NCBI GenBank assembly: GCA_043743105.1
Contig: JAYTXD010000005.1
Coordinates: forward strand, 1-10,135
From: RYN-417 sp043743105
GTDB lineage: Bacteria > Patescibacteriota > Saccharimonadia > Saccharimonadales > JACDBH01
Reading direction: 5' to 3'
DNA: 10,135 nt
The translations under genes and the position numbers were made by a program. Of the stretch, positions 6,988 to 10,135 are shown piece after piece. The number at the start of each line of letters is the position of its first letter. The stretch's first letter is position 1. Below the pieces are notes generated by a model. It made no database searches. It saw only the letters and a program-made list of their open reading frames with translations, and had not been told where the DNA came from.

Positions 6988-7278
6988 TCATGTAGTCCTC
7001 GCATATTCAACGACCATATCGTTTGCGGTCATATATTCTTCCAAGACCCATTGTAGGCTGTCGGTATTGAGAGCGAGCTTAAAGTAAGCCTGGCCCTCGC
7101 GATCAGCGATAGAAAAGTGGTGGACAAGTGTATTGCCGTGCCTGGTCTTGTGCCAAAAGTCGATTTTCCCAAGCTGGTATTCCTGACCATTCCAGCTCAT
7201 ACGGTGTGGCTGCATGGAACGACTTTTGGCGTTATAGATCCAAATAACAGACACTGGCTCGTCTAAGCTTTCTCTCAT
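6988..7278 (-). CDS. Small W/Y-rich protein, DUF6504-like, second of a tandem pair
   Basis: Taking the ATG at 7278 gives 96 residues and an exact ATGA overlap with the TGA of the upstream paralog, with GGTAGG (7290-7285) as ribosome binding site. The ATG at 7308 would add ten residues and a 34-nt overlap, and is less likely. The order DEPVSV (6-11), W29-x-G-x-x-Y34, FW (41-42), LVHHF (51-55), D59 and W77-x-L suggests a small beta-rich domain. From memory this matches the layout of DUF6504 proteins that sit beside Y-family polymerases in Actinobacteria (DEPVxV ... WxGxxY ... W ... WxL). I count 22 identities in 60 ungapped positions with the neighbouring paralog. There is no signal peptide or membrane span. 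Function is unknown; a role with the nearby translesion polymerase is inferred from context. Confidence 0.8.
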   Translation of the reverse strand: MRESLDEPVSVIWIYNAKSRSMQPHRMSWNGQEYQLGKIDFWHKTRHGNTLVHHFSIADREGQAYFKLALNTDSLQWVLEEYMTANDMVVEYARTT

Positions 7279-7577
7279 AATGCGCCTACCAATCCGCGGT
7301 TTGGCCACAATTGTAAGCGGCTACCCGTAAGTGGCGTGGCTTTTTCGAGCTTCCAGGTCAGGTTTTCGGTTTCCATAGCAAGCTGAAAGGTGTAGTTACC
7401 GCCCTTGTCGCCGACCGTATAATGGTGCACCAACGCAGTGCCTTTGTGCTCGGCATACCAGAACTGCACACCGCCTAAATCATATTGTTCGTCCTGCCAC
7501 CGCAGCTGCACCGGACGGGTGTAGCCATCGCTATAACTAAACAAAACTTCAACGATTGAATGAGACTTTTCCCACAT
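7275..7577 (-). CDS. Small W/Y-rich protein, DUF6504-like, first of a tandem pair
   Basis: This 100-residue protein opens the minus-strand cluster that leads to the Y-family polymerase. The ATG at 7577 is chosen because GGAGGT (7587-7582) lies four bases upstream; the TTG at 7589 overlaps that site and is not the start. The conserved block runs from P22 to E78: W27-x-x-x-x-Y32, L34-G35, FW (39-40), LVHHY (49-53), D57, G60, F64-x-L66-A67 and W75-x-L77-E78. The same block occupies 24-80 of the next gene. The C-terminal ~20 residues, with W91 and several Arg, are unique. It may be structurally related to DUF6504. Cytoplasmic, function unknown. Its stop overlaps the start of the second paralog (ATGA), so the two are probably coupled and may form a heteromer. 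Confidence 0.82.
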   Translation of the reverse strand: MWEKSHSIVEVLFSYSDGYTRPVQLRWQDEQYDLGGVQFWYAEHKGTALVHHYTVGDKGGNYTFQLAMETENLTWKLEKATPLTGSRLQLWPNRGLVGAL

Positions 7578-7581
7578 ATAA

Positions 7582-7587
7582 ACCTCC
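7582..7587 (-). promoter_or_regulatory. Shine-Dalgarno GGAGGT deciding the start of the first paralog
   Basis: This near-perfect minus-strand Shine-Dalgarno sits four to five bases before ATG 7577. It excludes the upstream TTG (7589), which would place the start inside the ribosome binding site. Confidence 0.8.
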
Positions 7588-7600
7588 AAATATAACTAAG

Positions 7601-7639
7601 CTTATTGATGAATAAGAAGTTGCCATTTTAAACAAAATG
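7601..7639. promoter_or_regulatory. Two adjacent palindromes upstream of the paralog operon
   Basis: CTTATT-GATG-AATAAG (7601-7616) and CATTTT-AAAC-AAAATG (7624-7639) are both perfect 6-N4-6 inverted repeats whose centres are 23 bp apart. The right one contains, on the minus strand, TAAAAT (7630-7625), a candidate -10 for the paralog operon. On the + strand the same DNA lies within the candidate promoter of the 5S-like gene. They could be operators controlling one or both directions. Their half-sites differ and are AT-rich, so chance is possible. Confidence 0.35.
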
Positions 7640-7648
7640 ACGAAAAAT
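7620..7648 (+). promoter_or_regulatory. Candidate promoter of the 5S-like gene
   Basis: TTGCCA (7620-7625) is followed after 17 bases by AAAAAT (7643-7648). This would start transcription around 7655, just before the proposed 5' end of the 5S-like RNA. The -10 is weak, matching four of six positions. Confidence 0.35.
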
Positions 7649-7659
7649 ATTTGGAAGCT

Positions 7660-7772
7660 TGTATGTAAGAACCCTTGTTGTTCCGGAGAACGGGAGCACA
7701 CACATCGCTGAAGTTAAGCCTGGGAGGAGGAGAGCATAAAGCTGGCCCTCACATGACTAGACGCAGTATACA
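7660..7772 (+). rRNA. rrf: Divergent 5S rRNA-like gene
   Basis: About 113 nt on the + strand show several 5S hallmarks at the right distances. GAAGTTAAGC is at 7710-7719, about position 51, against ~49 in Bacillus 5S. GACTAGACGC (7755-7764) sits where GAGUAGGACGC ends Bacillus 5S. TGTATGT (7660-7666) pairs with GTATACA (7766-7772), with two G-U pairs, as the closing helix I. TTCCGG (7681-7686) can pair with CTGGGA (7720-7725) as helix II, and an AGC/GCT hairpin lies in the helix IV/V arm. The usually conserved loop C (CCGAAC) is not recognisable, so this could be a fast-evolving functional 5S or a decaying copy. No 16S or 23S sequence is present in the window, so it is unlinked from a standard rrn operon over at least 2.3 kb downstream. 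Confidence 0.5.
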
Positions 7773-7812
7773 CCCTGCTTATGGTTAGTCGTCAATAGAT
7801 TTTGTTGTTACC

Positions 7813-9204
7813 TTAAACGCTGCGGTAGCGTTCAAGCGCTGCCAGACGAGCAGTTTTATGATCGACTATTGGGGCAGGGTAATTGAACCCAACAATACAC
7901 CCCGACTGTTTTTGGATTTCAAGCGGCATTAAGTGTGGTTCGGCGATATATTTGTCTGGCACATTTTTAAGCTCAGAGGCATAACGGCGGATGTAGGCGC
8001 CGGTCGGGTCATAGTTCTTGGCTTGGGTGGCTGGATTATATAGCCGCCTATAGACGGGCGCTGGGTCCACGCCCACGCTCGCAATCCACTGCCAGTTGCC
8101 GTTATTATTGGCCATATCGCCGTCAAGCAGCATTTGCATAAAGTATTTTTCGCCAAGGCGCCAGTCCAGCCACAAGTCTTTAGTTAAGAACGACCCTACA
8201 ATCAGCCGTGCACGGTTATGCATCCATCCTGTCAGCTTAAGCTGGCGCATTGCTGCATCGACCACAGGAAAGCCTGTTTGGCCGTCTTGCCACTTCTTCA
8301 GCGTTTCCGTATCTTGCCCCCATTTGAGTGAGCGGTATTTTTCCTGAAATTCCTGTTCGGGATGTGGGTTATAAAACAAAACATAATTATAAAAGTCCCG
8401 CCACGCCAACTGCCGGTGCCACGCGCGAGCTCCCTCGCTATCTGGTAACATCGTCTCTATCTCGCGGACGCTGAGGCAGCCGAAGTGGAGGTAGGGGCTC
8501 AAATGTGAGGTCGAATCGGCTGCCATGTCGTTATTGCCTTGGTGATAGCCATCTATTCCACTCTCCAGCCATTCCATCAGTCTCGCGCGGGCAGCGGTCT
8601 CGCCGCCATGTGCGGCATCTGGTGAGAGGTATGAATGTTTGGTAATCTCGGCTAATACAGGCATTTCACCAACCACTCGAGGCGTTTTAAAAGCAATTGA
8701 TTTAGGCAAAACTGCTAGCTTACGCCGTTCAATTACCCACCATGCGCGCCAAAATGGTGTAAATACCTTATGTACCGTACCGGCCTTGGTTCGTATAAGG
8801 CTCGGGTCATCAACAACCAATCTGCCGCCAAAAGGCTTAAAATCAATCTTATTAACAGCCAGAGCCTCACCTACCGCATTATCTCTGCCTACAGCAAAGG
8901 GCGAGTAGCCGGCTGTGTAGTACACAGCTTCGGCGCCAACCTCAGCCGCAAGGTCTTGCAGTACCTTGGCAGGGTCACCGTCTTTGATGACTAGATCGGC
9001 CCCTAGGCTACGCAAACTATTCCTGAGGTCCAAAAGACTTTCCAACAAAAATCGGTTACGATTTGCACTGGTGTGGTCTCCCTGTAAAAGGGCATTATTT
9101 AGTATAAAAACAGGTATAACAACGTTGCCATCCTGTGCTGCATCTGCCAAAGCAGGGTGATCATGCACCCTAAGATCGTTTCGGTACCAGACAATAATTT
9201 TCAT
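7813..9204 (-). CDS. phr: Deoxyribodipyrimidine photolyase (CPD class I type)
   Basis: This FAD flavoprotein uses light to split cyclobutane pyrimidine dimers. From the ATG at 9204 it has 463 residues, close to the ~470 of E. coli PhrB. It begins with the family-typical IVWYRNDLRVHDHPAL (3-18), the N-terminal antenna domain. A linker leads to the helical FAD domain, with the GETAAxxRL region near 201, STSHLSPYLHFG (231-242) and GFPVVDAAMRQL (311-322). NRARLIVGSFLTKDLW (330-345) and MANNNGNWQW (364-373) follow. W305, W348 and W371 match the spacing of the electron-transfer Trp triad 306/359/382. The TTG at 9237 would extend the frame by 11 residues, but that extension contains the promoter -10. 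No Shine-Dalgarno precedes the ATG. A (6-4) or CRY-DASH role is less likely given the N-rich active-site motif. Confidence 0.95.
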   Translation of the reverse strand: MKIIVWYRNDLRVHDHPALADAAQDGNVVIPVFILNNALLQGDHTSANRNRFLLESLLDLRNSLRSLGADLVIKDGDPAKVLQDLAAEVGAEAVYYTAGYSPFAVGRDNAVGEALAVNKIDFKPFGGRLVVDDPSLIRTKAGTVHKVFTPFWRAWWVIERRKLAVLPKSIAFKTPRVVGEMPVLAEITKHSYLSPDAAHGGETAARARLMEWLESGIDGYHQGNNDMAADSTSHLSPYLHFGCLSVREIETMLPDSEGARAWHRQLAWRDFYNYVLFYNPHPEQEFQEKYRSLKWGQDTETLKKWQDGQTGFPVVDAAMRQLKLTGWMHNRARLIVGSFLTKDLWLDWRLGEKYFMQMLLDGDMANNNGNWQWIASVGVDPAPVYRRLYNPATQAKNYDPTGAYIRRYASELKNVPDKYIAEPHLMPLEIQKQSGCIVGFNYPAPIVDHKTARLAALERYRSV

Positions 9205-9210
9205 ACACGT

Positions 9211-9216
9211 AGTATA
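9211..9216 (-). promoter_or_regulatory. -10 element implying a leaderless photolyase mRNA
   Basis: The minus-strand TATACT (9216-9211) lies exactly six bases before the photolyase ATG, so a start at +1 would coincide with the A of ATG. No Shine-Dalgarno is present in the gap. The -35 is poor: TTGGTC at 15-bp spacing is the best candidate. Confidence 0.45.
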
Positions 9217-9370
9217 CGCCAGGAGTTGCTTGACCAATAGCGACCAGTAGCTATGGCCAGTCAGGCGCGGTCAAAAAGACAGGTTTTGTTTTGGGGTGGA
9301 TTTATGTTACAGTGCATAACTATAAGCATAAGTGTAGTAAAAAAGTAAATTAATAGAGAGCAATAATATA

Positions 9371-10018
9371 ATGGACAATCAAACAGAGCAAACACCGTCG
9401 TCAATGAAACCAGACGTAGTAGCACCACAACCGCCATTAACTGAGACGCCCGCAGAACCAATTTTACAGTCCCCAAAAATTGAAGAACCTAAGATGGATG
9501 CACCTAAAAAGTCATCGTCTAAAAAAATGATGATAATAATTATAGTAATGATCGCTGTTGTGCTTGGACTTGCAGGTGCTGCATATGGCGGCTACAGTTC
9601 ATGGAAGAGCAAAGCAGATAAGACAGCAGTGGAACTCTATAAGAAAATTGCCCTCTTAGAAGCAGACGAGCACGATCTTCCTGAGGGGACTACGCAAATT
9701 ACAGCCTGTGTTCCAAACATGGGATCACACCGCCTTGTAAAAGGAGGAGATCCAGAATACGGACCATTCCTACTCGTAACAAAGCAAAATAAAGTTGTTG
9801 GAGTTGAATACATGGTCGTTACCGATATGTATACAAAAATCCCAAACACCAATCCCCCAGCTGAAATAATTGATAAAGCAAGCCCTATGTATGGATGGAA
9901 GTTTGATCATGCAAAAGTCAGCCACCTTCCGCAGGGTCACGTTGGCAACCTACACGAGCACACCGACATTCACTTGTACACAGAATCAGCTGAAAAGCTT
10001 AAAAATGCCTGCAAATAG
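9371..10018 (+). CDS. Single-pass membrane protein with Pro-rich N-terminus and His-rich outer domain (TTHB210/DUF5602-like?)
   Basis: This 215-residue protein has a Pro/Glu-rich, probably disordered cytoplasmic N-terminus (1-45) and a Lys cluster (46-52). One membrane helix spans about 53-73 (IIIIVMIAVVLGLAGAAYGG lies within 55-74). A ~140-residue domain outside the membrane follows. That domain carries ACVPNMGSH (112-120), GPFLLV (131-136), KVVGVEYMVV (141-150), YGWKFDH (174-180) and HLPQGHVGNLHEHTDIHLY (185-203). The order C-x-P-x-M-G-x-H, GxEYM and a late GH/H cluster resembles the DUF5602 (TTHB210-like) domain as I remember it. C113 and C214 could form a disulfide. Seven His residues suggest metal binding, but no activity can be assigned. 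The ATG follows AGAGAG at 9355-9360. It is divergent from the photolyase and otherwise alone. Confidence 0.85.
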   Translation: MDNQTEQTPSSMKPDVVAPQPPLTETPAEPILQSPKIEEPKMDAPKKSSSKKMMIIIIVMIAVVLGLAGAAYGGYSSWKSKADKTAVELYKKIALLEADEHDLPEGTTQITACVPNMGSHRLVKGGDPEYGPFLLVTKQNKVVGVEYMVVTDMYTKIPNTNPPAEIIDKASPMYGWKFDHAKVSHLPQGHVGNLHEHTDIHLYTESAEKLKNACK

Positions 10019-10060
10019 CTAATATATAGCCCCCAAAAAAAACAAATACACTACTTTTGA

Positions 10061-10078
10061 CAAGCCCTCTTTGGCTTG
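10061..10078 (+). terminator. Weak hairpin downstream of the membrane protein gene
   Basis: CAAGCC (10061-10066) and GGCTTG (10073-10078) form a 6-bp stem with a CTCTTT loop. The following AATGATTTGTTTTT is T-rich, but the T-run starts several bases after the stem, so termination would be inefficient. It is the only candidate terminator for the gene ending at 10018. Confidence 0.3.
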
Positions 10079-10135
10079 AATGATTTGTTTTTCTGTCAAT
10101 GTATCTACAGATATATCTCCAGAAAAGATAAATCA

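Noticed and set aside
6817..7056. 79-aa plus-strand ORF across the gap between the second paralog and the mini-ORFs
   Set aside because: It lacks a Shine-Dalgarno, overlaps the antisense end of the second paralog, and has a composition unlike any recognisable protein.
7660..7772. 4.5S/SRP RNA as an alternative identity
   Set aside because: The conserved SRP apical motif (CAGGnCCGGAAGGnAGCAG) is absent, whereas several 5S landmarks are present at the right spacing.
9261..9476. 71-aa minus-strand ORF with hydrophobic segments
   Set aside because: It is antisense to the promoter and N-terminus of the membrane protein gene, with no Shine-Dalgarno; the hydrophobicity reflects AT-rich DNA.
10019..10135. 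C-terminal end of a minus-strand gene reading into the window from the right (LTEKQIIQAKEGLSKVV)
   Set aside because: The frame has a TGA at 10135-10133, no start with a ribosome binding site, and TGA is clearly a stop in neighbouring genes.

Overview
This window most likely comes from a candidate-phyla-radiation (Patescibacteria) bacterium, and a Saccharibacteria (TM7)-like organism is my best guess. The reasons are very compact gene packing, repeated ATGA stop/start overlaps, small unplaced proteins, a cysteine-free L33 and family-divergent versions of core enzymes. TGA is a stop here: several overlapping genes end in it and no gene reads through it, so the Gly-coding TGA of some other CPR lineages does not apply. 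The lineage call is inference, because no rRNA-based test was possible.

Layout. 1-424 is AT-rich non-coding DNA that opens with a 61-nt nested inverted repeat and ends with a promoter and leader. 425-1474 (+) is an ATP-grasp ligase related to D-Ala-D-Ala ligase. 1550-1624 (+) is tRNA-Thr(GGT) and 1718-1921 (+) is rpmG; each has a clear promoter, and rpmG has an intrinsic terminator. 5028-1971 (-) is a tightly coupled pgl-gnd-zwf operon covering the whole oxidative pentose phosphate branch. 6449-5094 (-) is a Y-family translesion DNA polymerase. Upstream of it on the same strand lie a 60-aa and a 20-aa ORF (6818-6577) and two overlapping paralogous ~100-aa genes (7577-6988). These two resemble the small W/Y-rich proteins (DUF6504 type, from memory) that accompany Y-family polymerases in Actinobacteria. 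7660-7772 (+) is a divergent 5S-rRNA-like gene with a plausible promoter. 9204-7813 (-) is a class I-type CPD photolyase, probably translated from a leaderless mRNA. 9371-10018 (+) is a single-pass membrane protein with a His-rich external domain.

How the genes fit together. The minus-strand block from 9204 to 5094 has a DNA-damage theme: direct reversal by photolyase and lesion bypass by the Y-family polymerase, with small proteins between them. The downstream pgl-gnd-zwf operon would convert glucose-6-phosphate to ribulose-5-phosphate with two NAD(P)H, supplying reductant and pentose. Whether the repair block and the sugar operon share transcripts cannot be settled from sequence. Only 65 nt separate the polymerase from pgl and I see no terminator there.

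The most novel-looking element is the tandem pair of small paralogs plus mini-ORFs upstream of the Y-family polymerase, together with several palindromes in its non-coding parts that could be operators.
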